Counted from the stretch's first letter, positions 22,403 through 31,370 are shown. The stretch is 33,874 nucleotides of DNA from Victivallis vadensis (GCA_945883805.1 CAMCYE010000027.1:1-33874); one strand, 5' to 3'. Notes: a model not told the origin generated them from the sequence alone. Program-made: numbers and translations.

Positions 22403-23528
22403 ATGCAGACGCCATTCTATGGTCACGTGAGACAGTACGAAAGCATCAAAAAAGAAATTGATGCGAACATCAATGAAGTGCTGATGAGCGGACAGCATGT
22501 TCTTGGTCCGATGCTCGGGAAATTCGAAAAGGAGCTTGGCCAGTATTTTGGATGCAAGCACGCCATCGGCGTAGGAAACGGAACTGATGCCATCTGGCTC
22601 GCCCTCATGGCGATGGGGATCGGCAACGGCGACGAAGTCATCACTCATCCCAACACATTTTTCGCCACGGCTGAAGCCGCATGGATTGCCGGATGTAAGA
22701 TTGTTTTTGTTGACTGCGATGAAAAAACACGTTGCATAGACCCTTCAAAAATAGAAGCCGCAATTACTCCGAGGACAAAAGGCCATCATCCCCGTCCACC
22801 TCTACGGACAGTGCGCCGACATGGCGGCAATCAGGAAGATAGCGGACAAGCACAAGCTCAAGGTCATCGAAGACAATGCTCAGGCTATTGACGCCAGGGG
22901 TGACACTTTTAAGCAGGGTGAGCTTTCCGATGCCGTTGCGACAAGTTTCATCATTCAGAAGAATCTTGGCTGTTTCGGTGACGGTGGGGCACTCTTCACA
23001 AATGATGACGGCATCAACGAAAAAGTCCGCAAACTGCGCAGTCACGGTTCGAGTAAACGCGACCACCACTCATACGGATTCAACAGCCGTCTCGATGATC
23101 TCCAGGCAGGCATCCTCAGCGCAAAGCTGAAACACTTTGTGGAATGGTCAGATAGGAGAATCACTCTTGCGAAACGCTATACCGAAGGGCTCAAAGGGGT
23201 GAAATCAATGACTCTCCCCTATGTCAAGCCCGGATATCGTCACGTGTTCCATCTCTACGTGGTGGAGACGAAAGACGCCAGCAGGCGCAATGACATGGTT
23301 AAATTCCTTGTTGACAACGGGGTTGATGCCAAGACACATTACTCCATCGCCATCCACAAACAGGAAGGGTTCCCGTGGGGTAAGGAATACAGTATCGCCG
23401 GTTCTGTTGCGAATGCCGAGAAGAACGCAGCTTCATGCGTATCACTTCCGATGTTCCCGGAACTTACCGAGAAGGAAGTCGACTATTCCATAGAGAAGGT
23501 TCTCGAATGGGATAAAAAGAACTCGTAA
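22403..23528 (+). pseudogene. DegT/DnrJ/EryC1/StrS sugar aminotransferase, broken by a one-base frameshift
   Basis: The first frame (22403 to about 22780) encodes the N-terminal half: MQTPFYGHVRQYESIKKEID, then AIGVGNGTDAIWLALMAMG and EVITHPNTFFATAEA. At 22777-22781 the run ACAAAAGG carries one base too many. The next frame then continues directly with AIIPVHLYGQCADMAAI and runs to 23528, including SFIIQKNLGCFGDGGALFTND with the PLP lysine. Rejoined, it is about 375 aa, the normal length for PLP-dependent aminotransferases that put an amino group on nucleotide-linked keto sugars. All motifs are intact, so this is either a very recent mutation or a sequencing error in the A/G run. GAGGGA precedes the ATG. 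Confidence 0.9.
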
Positions 23529-23545
23529 TATTTGAATTAAAAAAT

Positions 23546-23576
23546 GCGGCCGCGCCTCCAATGAGGTTGCGGCTGC
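23546..23576 (+). terminator. Candidate terminator after the aminotransferase
   Basis: A strong GC-rich imperfect stem pairs GCGGCCGCGCCTC (23546-23558) with 23563-23576 around a CAAT loop, followed by TTAATTT. An A-run on the 5' side could make it work in both directions. Confidence 0.6.
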
Positions 23577-23735
23577 TTAATTTAAAGACAAAAGGTTTAA
23601 ACACCCAACATCCAACACTCAATTTCCAATTTTCATCGGAATTGAATTTTAAAAAGAACTTAACTTGGACATTGGACCTGTCCTGAGTTTATCGAAGGAT
23701 ATTCCTTGTTGGATATTGGATATTCGTCTTTGGTT

Positions 23736-23901
23736 GCTTAATTTTAAAGAATGTGGTACAGGCGTCTCGCCTGTGTTTTAATATAAGGACAAGAACAGGC
23801 GAGACGCCTGTATCACATTATAACAGATGCCACCAAGGGTGGTGGCGTTCCATAAGAGTTGCGGCTTCCAGCCGCCTAATTTAACGTTAAGGAATTTCAA
23901 A
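23736..23901 (+). repeat. Composite repeat, copy A
   Basis: Order of parts: TTAATTTTAAAGA lead, hairpin ACAGGCGTCTCGCCTGT (23758-23774), linker, inverted hairpin (23795-23811), CACATTATAACAGATGCC, a GGTGG palindrome, then GTTGCGGCTTCCAGCCGCC and TAATTTAACGTTAAGGAATTTC. The same order occurs at 33574-33740, and in shortened form at 31371-31499. Confidence 0.9.
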
Positions 23902-23907
23902 AGAACC

Positions 23908-23924
23908 ACAGGCGAGACGCCTGT
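23908..23924. repeat. Single GGCGAGACGCC hairpin
   Basis: ACAGGCGAGACGCCTGT folds as a 7-bp stem with a 3-nt loop, identical to an arm of the composite repeat but standing alone. Confidence 0.8.
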
Positions 23925-23958
23925 TTCACATTTCTGAAGGAATTCTAAAGAATGTGGT

Positions 23959-23975
23959 ACAGCCGTCTCGGCTGT
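23959..23975. repeat. Variant hairpin with a compensated base pair
   Basis: ACAGCCGTCTCGGCTGT matches the neighbouring ACAGGCGTCTCGCCTGT except at one stem pair, where G-C has become C-G. The lead ATGTGGT is conserved. Confidence 0.85.
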
Positions 23976-24022
23976 AATTAAAGTTGCGGCTTCCAGCCGC
24001 CTGAATTAAGGATATATCTCAT

Positions 24023-25090
24023 ATGGAAAAGTTTACTGTAATGATTGTCGGAATGGGGAAACGCGGCAAGCACCATGCCACGGCTTTCAATGCGAATCCG
24101 AATTTTCAGGTTACCGGAATATGCGACATCGATGAGGAAAAGCTCAAGGCTGCGGCTCCGTCTCTTGGAAATCCGGCCATCGGAACCGATGCTGCAAAAA
24201 TGGCTAAGGAAATCAAGCCGGATGTCTTCTGTTTCTGCACAATGCCCCATATCAGGACGGATATGCTGAAAATCGCAGTCGACTGCGGTGCGAAAATGGT
24301 GGCCTTTGAAAAGCCTGTTGCACTCACCATGAATGAGGCATTGAAGTTGAAGGCCCTAGTTGATAAAAACGGGATCAAGGCAGTGGTGAGCCACCAGCAC
24401 CGTTACTGGGCTCATTACCGCAAAATCATGGAAATAGCGGAAAGCGGCGACCTCGGCAGGATACAGATGATTTATGCGAGCGCCACTGGTTGGATGACAC
24501 ATATGATGAGTCACATGGTTGACTATATGCGCTGGTATAACGGAAACGCCGAAGCCGAATGGGTTATGGGACAGGCTTCAGGGAAATCAAAGCTGAGCGA
24601 CAATCATCCTTCCCCCGACTACATTGCCGGAGTAATACAGTTTGCGAACAGTGTTCGCGGGATAGTTGAATGCGGCGCAGGCGCACCGGATCAGCCTGAA
24701 GTTGCAAAATGGTGGGGGAAAAACCGCATCTGTGTCCAGGGTACCGAGGGATTTGCCGAAGTTCTTACAAATGGCGGATGGCGTGTTGTCACCGCAAAAG
24801 GAGTCATGAAGGGCGAGGGCGCAATGAATTATGATATTGACATGCCTCCTTATATCCAGGAAATGGCCGACTGGCTCATGAACGGCAAGGTCCACCAGTG
24901 AAATTTCGCAAACGCCTTCAAAGGCTGCGAGATAGTCAACGGGATCATTCGTTCCTCCATTCAGGGCGGACAGATAAAACTGCCCATATGTGAAGGTCCG
25001 GATGAAATTGCCGAGCTTAAGGGGAAACTTTCCGAAAAGAAAGCCATTGCCAATTCATTCAACAAGATTGAATTTCCCGGCTGCGAATAA
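24023..25090 (+). pseudogene. Gfo/Idh/MocA oxidoreductase with an in-frame TGA (ORF ends at 24901; frame continues to 25090)
   Basis: The first ORF (24023-24901, 292 aa) starts MEKFTVMIVGMGKRGKHHA (Rossmann GxGxxG). It has VAFEKPVAL (EKP motif), VVSHQHRYWAHY and SHMVDYMRWY, all normal for the family. It stops at TGA (24899-24901) after GKVHQ. The same frame then runs on for 62 codons with family-like sequence, including NFANAFKGCEIVNGIIRSS and GGQIKLPI, to a TAA at 25088-25090. Full length would be about 355 residues, the usual size. The simplest reading is a nonsense mutation or base error, perhaps of a Cys or Trp codon. A hairpin just after the TGA (24904-24932) raises recoding as a weak alternative. 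Confidence 0.88.
24904..24932 (+). other. Hairpin directly after the in-frame TGA
   Basis: TTTCGCA (24904-24910) pairs with TGCGAGA (24926-24932, one U-G pair). A 3-nt bulge follows, then GCCT/AGGC closes a TCAA loop. The loop starts 17 nt after the TGA, within the spacing known for bacterial SECIS, but the usual loop G is missing. Confidence 0.5.
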
Positions 25091-25152
25091 AATCACAGGC
25101 ATTTTCGCCTGTTGAATGAATGCGTCTTTTCTCTTCTGCGAATTGCGAAATC

Positions 25153-25170
25153 AGAACATGCCTTACGGCA
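25153..25170. repeat. Single TGCCTTACGGCA hairpin
   Basis: AGAACATGCCTTACGGCA matches the start of the first arm of the paired element at 33769-33853. Downstream, at about 25225-25275, are tandem-like TTTAGAACTT units. Together they fill the gap between the broken oxidoreductase gene and the convergent TerC gene. Confidence 0.75.
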
Positions 25171-25297
25171 CAACAGTAAGATAATTTTTTCAAGTCTTCG
25201 TCTTCTTATTCGTAATTCGTAATTTCTCCCGAACTCCCTAGCTTTAGAACTTTAGAACTTCCGCACTCCAGAACTTCCCCCCTCTCCTCCTGGTCAT

Positions 25298-26212
25298 TCA
25301 ACGTTGGCGCTGACTCCTCAATATTGAGATCACTTCAATGAAGAGGAAGAAGATGATGGCGAGTGCAAGGTAGAGCGCCTGGGGATGTGATACGAAGAAG
25401 CCGTGGAACTTGTCTCCGAAGAAACACAGGGAGGTGAGAAGCAGGAGTCCCGCAATGAAAATACCTTTCCAGTTGCCGGAGAACCAGCTGGCGATTTTCT
25501 CTTCGCTTGCAGGCTTGACATAGCGCGTGTGGAGTTGGAATCCGATTATCCCCAGCACGATGCAGGTGAACGGGAGAATATTGACATGGAATACTTTCTT
25601 GTCGAGTTCATTGCTCCCGGAAAGAATCATCTCTATCGCCACGAAAAGGATTATCAGCAGTCCTAGCCATTGTATCTGCGGGTATCTGTCCATTTTTCCG
25701 GCGATGTAACTGGAAGCCACCGCCATGAGTATGATCGAGAATACCAGGCCGATGCCCAGTATCAGTAAGTTTTCCCCAGCGGCTCCGGCGACGGCGAGGA
25801 CATTGTCCAGGCTCATTGAGACATCGGCAAGGATGATCAGCCATATCGCTCCGGCAAGTGAGCGGACCGATCCCGTCTTACCATCCGCCTGTCCCGCATG
25901 TTTCTCCGCACGGAGTTCGCTGTAGAATTTCCATGCGACATACAGGAGCAGTATGCCCCCTGCAAATTTCAGGCCGATGACTTTCATCAGCATTACCGCG
26001 GTGCATGCGAAGATTATCCTGAGGACGGTCGCCAGCATCACGCCGATCGCAATGGCCTTTTTCCGTTCCGCGCCATGAAGGGTTTTCGTGGCAAGTCCGA
26101 TGACAATCGCATTGTCGCCGCTCATTACAATGTCGATGAGCATTACATTCACTAGGGCGAAGAATCCCGCCGGTGTGAGAATTCCGGATACCTGTGAGAG
26201 AATCTGTTCCAT
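25298..26212 (-). CDS. TerC/YjbE-family integral membrane protein (probable metal exporter)
   Basis: A 304-aa protein with about eight to nine hydrophobic helices. The TerC signature is clear: an acidic pair in IDIVMSGDNAIVIGLA and again in ILADVSMSLDNVLAVAGAAG. The middle loop is charged (RAEKHAGQADGKTG). YjbE-type TerC proteins export Mn2+, and some help metallate secreted enzymes. TerC genes often follow a yybP-ykoY Mn riboswitch, but I could not recognise one in the 197 nt before this gene. It is divergent from uvrA. Confidence 0.9.
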   Translation of the reverse strand: MEQILSQVSGILTPAGFFALVNVMLIDIVMSGDNAIVIGLATKTLHGAERKKAIAIGVMLATVLRIIFACTAVMLMKVIGLKFAGGILLLYVAWKFYSELRAEKHAGQADGKTGSVRSLAGAIWLIILADVSMSLDNVLAVAGAAGENLLILGIGLVFSIILMAVASSYIAGKMDRYPQIQWLGLLIILFVAIEMILSGSNELDKKVFHVNILPFTCIVLGIIGFQLHTRYVKPASEEKIASWFSGNWKGIFIAGLLLLTSLCFFGDKFHGFFVSHPQALYLALAIIFFLFIEVISILRSQRQR

Positions 26213-26409
26213 GAATCTTATATCTCCGCCTTGTTGTTGAGTCTGATGTGTCTGGTTCTGAATATATCATCCGTTTCGGAATAAAAAATTATCCGGCATT
26301 TCTTTTTTGATTTTATGGTAGTTTTTCCCTGTTTCTTGTATATATTTCCGCCGCAAGGGTTCGCTTGAAAATTTTTAAGCGAGCCTTAACCCAATGCAGG
26401 CGAAAATAT

Positions 26410-29262
26410 ATGTTCAAGGATATTATAATCAGGGGTGCGAGACAGCACAATCTCAAGGGGATAAACGTAACCATTCCCAGGCACAAGCTTGTTGTCATCA
26501 CCGGACTCAGCGGTTCCGGTAAATCATCGCTGGCTTTCGACACGCTCTATGCGGAGGGCCAGCGCCGCTATGTTGAAAGCCTTTCTTCGTATGCAAGGCA
26601 GTTCCTCGACCAGATGCAGAAACCCGATGTCGAACACATAGAGGGACTTTCCCCGGCAATCGCAATCGAACAGCGGACAGCCGGAAGCAACCCGCGTTCC
26701 ACTGTCGCCACCACCACGGAAATCTACGATTATCTCCGTCTTCTCTATGCCCATATCGGCAAACCGCACTGTCCGAAATGCGGTGTTGCGATAAAAGGCC
26801 AGAGCGCCGAGGCGATCTGCGAAAAACTCCTGAATCTTCCGCCCGGCAGGAAAATGATGATTCTCGCGCCCTATGTCAGCGGCCGTAAAGGCGAGCAGAA
26901 AGACATACTGGATAAATTGAAACGCGATGGATTCGTAAGGGCGCGGATTGACGGCGAAATCTTCGAGCTTGACGGAAAACTGCCGAAACTGGAGAAAAAC
27001 ATCCGTCACAGCATAGATGCCGTTGTCGATCGCCTTGTCACCGGAAAAACCGAATCGTCACGGCTTAATGATTCCGTCGAGCTAGCACTCAGATGCGGCG
27101 AAGGCATCATCTCCATCCTGTTGGAAAATCCCGACGGGAAAAAGGATAAATGGACTGAAGAGCAGATCAGCGAGCAACTTGCCTGTGTCAAATGCGGAAT
27201 CAGTTTTGGACAGCTCGCCCCGCGCAACTTTTCCTTCAACAGCCCGTACGGCGCATGTCCCGTCTGCAACGGTCTAGGCACAATGCTTGTTTTCGCTCCT
27301 GAACTTGTCGTTCCCGATCCTGAAAAACCGATAAAAAAAGGTGCCATCCCCGCCTGGCGCAGAGGACCGCGCCGCCTTCTCATCTACTATAATCACCTCC
27401 TGCGGTGCATTGCAGAACATTATAAATTCCCCGATATGACAAGCGTTCCGTTCAAGGATATTCCGAAGAAGATCCAGGATGTCCTCATCAACGGCAGCGG
27501 GGACGAGATAATCAGTTTCGACTACTGGCGCTCCGGCAAGATGCACAAGCTCGACAAACCGTTCGAGGGCGTCCTGAAAAATCTCCAGCGCCGTTATCTC
27601 GAAACCGAAAGCGAAGCCGTCCGCGAACGCCTCAAAAACTACATGCGCCGCATGAAATGCACGACCTGCGACGGACACCGACTCCGCCCCGAAAGCCTAG
27701 CTGTAAAAGTCGGAAATCTCGGGATCCACCAGTACAATGAACTCACCGTTTCAGAAGCCGATTTGTTTTTCGAGAAACTGAAGCTCACTGACGAGGAGAA
27801 GATCATCGCCCACGAGGTGGTCCGCGAAATCCGCAGCCGTCTCTCTTTCCTGAAGGATGTCGGACTTTCATATCTGACCATCAACCGTGAAAGCGGAACC
27901 CTTTCCGGCGGGGAGGCCCAGCGCATCCGGCTTGCGACACAGATCGGCAGCGGTCTCACAGGCGTACTCTACATACTCGACGAACCCAGCATCGGACTGC
28001 ACCAGAAGGACAATGTCAAACTCCTGAACACCCTCGAAAAACTGCGCGACACGGGAAACACCGTCATTGTAGTCGAACACGACCTCGACACTGTCAGGCG
28101 AGCCGATTATGTGATCGACCTTGGACCAGGCGCGGGCAGGCACGGTGGCGAAGTCGTAGCCGCAGGAACTCCGGCGGAAGTCGAGAAAACCAAAACCTCC
28201 ATCACCGGAAAATATCTGTCCGGTGAAAAATCCATTCCGCTTCCAAAGAAGAGAATCAAAGGCAACGGCACATTCCTTTCAATAGAAGGTGCCGAACACA
28301 ACAACCTGAAAAAGATAAACGTGAAAATCCCGCTCGGGACTTTTTGCTGCGTCACCGGCGTTTCAGGTTCCGGAAAAAGCAGTCTTATCGACGATACGCT
28401 CCGCGTCGCGCTTGACCGACACTTCGACATCGGGACGGACATGCCTGGAAAACACAAACGCATCTCCGGGCTTGAACACATCGGCAAGGCGATCGTAATA
28501 GACCAGAGTCCGATCGGACGGACCCCGCGTTCAAATCCCGCGACATACACAGACGCATTCGGCATCATCCGCGATCTTTATTCCAGGCTTCCAGAATCGA
28601 AGATGCGCGGCTACAAATCGGGCAGATTCAGCTTCAACGTCAAAGGCGGACGCTGTGAGGAATGCAAAGGCGACGGCATGAAAAAAATAGAAATGCAGTT
28701 CCTTCCAGAGGTTTATGTCACATGCGCCGCCTGCAAGGGTAGACGTTTCAACCGCGAGACGCTCAGCGTCCTTTTCAAGGGCAGAAGCATCGCCGACGTT
28801 CTCGAGATGACAGTCAGCGATGCAAGCGAATTCTTCTCGGCGATACCGAAACTCCACCGCAAGCTCAAGACGCTGGAGGAAGTCGGACTCGGATACATTC
28901 ATCTCGGACAGCCCGCCACGACCCTTTCCGGCGGCGAAGCACAGCGCGTCAAACTTTCTGCGGAACTCGCAAGGATTCCGCGCGGACACACCCTCTATAT
29001 CCTGGACGAGCCGACAACCGGCCTTCACATCGCCGATGTCGATAAGCTTCTCGAAGTCCTGATGCGGCTCCGCGACCACGGCAACACAGTTCTAGTTGTC
29101 GAACACAATCTCGAACTGATAAAAACTGCGGATCACATAATCGATCTTGGTCCGGACGGCGGTGACAAAGGCGGTCAGCTGGTGGCGGAAGGCACGCCGG
29201 AACAAGTCGCGAAAAACCCAAAATCCTACACCGGCCAGTTTCTCTCGGAGATTCTGATTTGA
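26410..29262 (+). CDS. uvrA: Excinuclease ABC subunit A
   Basis: A 950-aa UvrA. The ATG at 26410 begins MFKDIIIRGARQHNLKGINV, the canonical start; an upstream in-frame ATG at 26365 adds 15 residues. It has two ABC ATPase modules. Module one has Walker A GLSGSGKSS, a Cys pair CPKCGV, the insertion domain, CPVCNGLG, signature LSGGEAQRIRLA and Walker B LYILDEPSIGLH. Module two has GVSGSGKSS, the zinc site CEECKGDG/CAACKGRR, LSGGEAQRVKL and LYILDEPTTGLH. It recognises DNA lesions with UvrB in nucleotide excision repair. No uvrB or uvrC is nearby. Length and all motifs are normal. Confidence 0.98.
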   Translation: MFKDIIIRGARQHNLKGINVTIPRHKLVVITGLSGSGKSSLAFDTLYAEGQRRYVESLSSYARQFLDQMQKPDVEHIEGLSPAIAIEQRTAGSNPRSTVATTTEIYDYLRLLYAHIGKPHCPKCGVAIKGQSAEAICEKLLNLPPGRKMMILAPYVSGRKGEQKDILDKLKRDGFVRARIDGEIFELDGKLPKLEKNIRHSIDAVVDRLVTGKTESSRLNDSVELALRCGEGIISILLENPDGKKDKWTEEQISEQLACVKCGISFGQLAPRNFSFNSPYGACPVCNGLGTMLVFAPELVVPDPEKPIKKGAIPAWRRGPRRLLIYYNHLLRCIAEHYKFPDMTSVPFKDIPKKIQDVLINGSGDEIISFDYWRSGKMHKLDKPFEGVLKNLQRRYLETESEAVRERLKNYMRRMKCTTCDGHRLRPESLAVKVGNLGIHQYNELTVSEADLFFEKLKLTDEEKIIAHEVVREIRSRLSFLKDVGLSYLTINRESGTLSGGEAQRIRLATQIGSGLTGVLYILDEPSIGLHQKDNVKLLNTLEKLRDTGNTVIVVEHDLDTVRRADYVIDLGPGAGRHGGEVVAAGTPAEVEKTKTSITGKYLSGEKSIPLPKKRIKGNGTFLSIEGAEHNNLKKINVKIPLGTFCCVTGVSGSGKSSLIDDTLRVALDRHFDIGTDMPGKHKRISGLEHIGKAIVIDQSPIGRTPRSNPATYTDAFGIIRDLYSRLPESKMRGYKSGRFSFNVKGGRCEECKGDGMKKIEMQFLPEVYVTCAACKGRRFNRETLSVLFKGRSIADVLEMTVSDASEFFSAIPKLHRKLKTLEEVGLGYIHLGQPATTLSGGEAQRVKLSAELARIPRGHTLYILDEPTTGLHIADVDKLLEVLMRLRDHGNTVLVVEHNLELIKTADHIIDLGPDGGDKGGQLVAEGTPEQVAKNPKSYTGQFLSEILI

Positions 29263-29323
29263 TATTAGGGGAAACCAGCTTAAATTCCGAGCTTGAATTT
29301 TGTTTTTCGGCGTAATTAAGCAA

Positions 29324-29345
29324 GGAACGCCGGCAACTTGCCGGC
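29324..29345. repeat. GGAACGCCG-family hairpin
   Basis: GGAACGCCGGCAACTTGCCGGC: the stem GCCGGC (29329-29334) pairs with 29340-29345. The GGAACGCCG lead and CGGC end are shared with both arms at 31512-31579, which carry different stem bases. Confidence 0.8.
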
Positions 29346-29377
29346 ACTTATTGTTTTATCATTATGCCCCTAGAGTT

Positions 29378-29496
29378 TGCTTGGCGGAAGTCTTTCCGCA
29401 CAGGAAATACGTGGAGCCGACCAGACGGTCAGCGTTCCCGGGAACGCCAAGCGTCTGCTTGGCTTAAAGAATGTGCGGAAATATTTCCGCCGAGCT
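29378..29496. repeat. Paired-hairpin element interrupted by the 42-bp repeat
   Basis: The arm TGCTTGGCGGAAGTCT... (29378-29402) is the inverted match of 29472-29496, and each arm folds with a GCGGAA/TTCCGC stem. The loops differ (GTCT and ATAT). The 42-bp double palindrome lies in between, suggesting one element landed inside another. Confidence 0.8.
29411..29452 (+). repeat. 42-bp double-palindrome repeat, copy 2
   Basis: It matches 17383-17424 at 40 of 42 positions. The CCGACC/GGTCAG stem has lost one pair; CGTTCCCGGGAACG is intact. Confidence 0.85.
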
Positions 29497-29624
29497 AGGT
29501 TGGTGGCGTTCCAATAAATAGAATGTTGGATGAGGAAGGATTCGGAAAAGGTTTAAGTTATTAAGAAATTCTTAATAACTGTGCTGATGGCAAAAAATAA
29601 ATAAGCAACAGGAAAAATATTCAA

Positions 29625-31115
29625 ATGAAAAAAACAAAATCGGATTCTAAAATTGAAAAGGCGGTGAAAGCTTTCGTCGCCAGTGCCGACAAGGCTTTCA
29701 CCGCTGAAAACGTTGCCGAGGAAATTGGCGGGGCGTTGAAGCTTGATATCGTGGAAATAATTCATAAGATCGAGGATCTGCTTGCGGGGGACGATTCATT
29801 GCTCGATATCACAAAGGAAGATGAGCTTCGCGAAACATATATTCCGAGGAGGAAATTTTTCGACAAGGCGGAATTCTGCATTTCACCGACACAGGAGGAA
29901 ATAGAGAAGGGGATACTTTTTCCAGGGCACCGCTTCCATCCGTTCCTTAATCCGGATATCCTCCCTTTCGATGCCGTCCTGAAACCGGAAAATTCGGAAT
30001 CGGCATTGAAGATGAAAACAGTCAATGATTTTAAAATAAAAGATCTCGTGATTTACCATTCCCTTCTCGGTACGGAGCTGATGTTGTCGTATCTCATCAT
30101 GAACGACAAGTCGAATCTCAACGCCTTTGATCCGGGAAAAGAGAATGCGGTGAAGCTGAAGATGAAAGTGTTCGACATGAAGGAGTTTTACAAAAAACAT
30201 TCTTTCAAGCTCGGAGACGCCCTTCTTGCGAGCGTAGATGACTGCGATGAGGGGGTTTTCCGTTTCAGCGTCCTTCCCGGTTCCGAGAAGCAGAGCCACT
30301 TTGCGGATATCCAAGTATGGGTTTCCAAAATGGAGAACGCCCTCATGAACGTGTTTGACAAGTTCGGTCCGGCTATTGACATTCCGTCCCAGCTGGAGCA
30401 GGCATTGATAACTGACCCTTCCATGATGGAGCATGTCTTCGTAAGTTACGGCGAATTCCTCAATATCACTCAGAAGATATGCATCAAGCCGTTCGGGGCG
30501 AAGACAAGCGTACTGTGGCGCGTCAATGAAAATCCTGTGGACAGCCTCGACATGAATCCGGAGTTCACAGTTTCAACCGGCAGTGTCGAAAGCATGGAAA
30601 AGATCCTCGCTGAAATCGGAGTAAGCTTGAGGACACATGAAATCGAGGCGTTCATGAGGGATGAACTGCATCACGGCAGGAAATCACTTGAAGCCGTCAG
30701 CGAGCGGTGTTTTTCCGGGCGCGACCTGATTTTCAGCGATGAGGCCCAGGAGGTTGCGTTTGATAATTTCATGGACGAGCTCTGGGAGGAGGTAACGGAA
30801 GACTACAACAGGTTTACAGATGAAGTGCACGGGAAGATCAGGTCAAAGGCTCTTGCCCTTGTCGAGGAACAGATGGCGTTCCTGCGCAGTATTGACAGGA
30901 TGAGGGTGATGCCGGACCAGCTTCCCAGAGAGGAGATGCTTGCGTTCTCTGAAATCAGCGGCATCCTCAGCCAGCTTCTCGACATCCTGAACAACGCCAA
31001 AAACAACATAGGCGGTGACGAGGCCGGCGGAATGATGGAGATGCTCGACCAGACTGTTCAAACAGTGGCCGCCATCAAAGCCTCCATGAAAAGTAAGATT
31101 CCAGGGCTCGAGTAG
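29625..31115 (+). CDS. Uncharacterised 496-aa cytoplasmic protein
   Basis: I do not recognise the family. The protein has no signal peptide or membrane helix. Residues about 5-70 resemble a small winged-helix unit: KAVKAFVASADKAFTAENVAEEIGGALKLDIVEIIHKIEDLL. Then comes RKFFDKAEFCISPTQEEIEKGILFPGHRFHPFLNPDI, with Cys and several His, and a long mixed alpha/beta region. The C-terminal 130 residues are helical and acidic (DEAQEVAFDNFMDELWEEVTEDYNRF). AGGAAA lies about 10 nt before the ATG. Codon use matches uvrA, so it looks native. A strong hairpin follows (31146-31184). A role in nucleic-acid binding or regulation is only a guess. Confidence 0.8.
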   Translation: MKKTKSDSKIEKAVKAFVASADKAFTAENVAEEIGGALKLDIVEIIHKIEDLLAGDDSLLDITKEDELRETYIPRRKFFDKAEFCISPTQEEIEKGILFPGHRFHPFLNPDILPFDAVLKPENSESALKMKTVNDFKIKDLVIYHSLLGTELMLSYLIMNDKSNLNAFDPGKENAVKLKMKVFDMKEFYKKHSFKLGDALLASVDDCDEGVFRFSVLPGSEKQSHFADIQVWVSKMENALMNVFDKFGPAIDIPSQLEQALITDPSMMEHVFVSYGEFLNITQKICIKPFGAKTSVLWRVNENPVDSLDMNPEFTVSTGSVESMEKILAEIGVSLRTHEIEAFMRDELHHGRKSLEAVSERCFSGRDLIFSDEAQEVAFDNFMDELWEEVTEDYNRFTDEVHGKIRSKALALVEEQMAFLRSIDRMRVMPDQLPREEMLAFSEISGILSQLLDILNNAKNNIGGDEAGGMMEMLDQTVQTVAAIKASMKSKIPGLE

Positions 31116-31145
31116 GGGGCAACTGCCATTAATTTTATTCTATAT

Positions 31146-31184
31146 ATCTTTTTCCGCATGGGCTTCACGCATGCGGAAAAAGAT
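31146..31184. terminator. Strong perfect hairpin after the 496-aa gene
   Basis: A perfect 15-bp stem pairs ATCTTTTTCCGCATG (31146-31160) with CATGCGGAAAAAGAT (31170-31184) around a 9-nt loop, then TTCTTC. It fits a terminator, although the U-tract is interrupted. Confidence 0.65.
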
Positions 31185-31370
31185 TTCTTCAAGGAAAGCC
31201 CATAGTAAAAATCCGAAATACGGTCTATTTTAGTGTTTCAAGGTTAGGGGATTTCAAAGTCTGATGCTTATATCGAGTTGCATTCATCGGGGAAGGAACG
31301 CGTCAGCAGAGTGACGCGGCTACAACGGCACTCTGTTGCCGTGCTCTTTGGTTGCGACTTAGTATTAGGC

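Larger units (their letters stand above)
23529..24022. other. Gene-free region dense in palindromic repeats
   Basis: This 494-nt gap holds a terminator-like hairpin (23546-23576), ATTGGATATT-type tracts (about 23600-23730), the composite repeat at 23736-23901, and two further hairpins (23908-23924, 23959-23975). The GCGGCTTCCAGCCGC palindrome occurs twice. No coding signal was seen. Confidence 0.75.
29263..29624. other. Gene-free region with nested palindromic repeats
   Basis: It holds a GGAACGCCGGC hairpin (29324-29345), a pair of GCGGAA/TTCCGC hairpins in inverted arms (29378-29402, 29472-29496), and inside that pair the second copy of the 42-bp repeat (29411-29452). No coding signal was seen. 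Confidence 0.75.

Noticed and set aside
23753..23975. CRISPR-like array of short palindromic repeats
   Set aside because: Spacing is irregular, the units alternate in orientation, there are no equal-length spacers, and no cas genes are present.
24899..24901. Genome-wide reassignment of TGA
   Set aside because: TGA ends crcB, dgt, the ClC gene, the antitoxins and others at the expected family lengths.
26213..26409. yybP-ykoY manganese riboswitch before the TerC gene
   Set aside because: I could not find the conserved core or a suitable terminator on the minus strand.
31250..31370. Possible tRNA or small RNA from GC-rich stems
   Set aside because: The stems are simple stacked palindromes with no cloverleaf, anticodon or T-loop motif.
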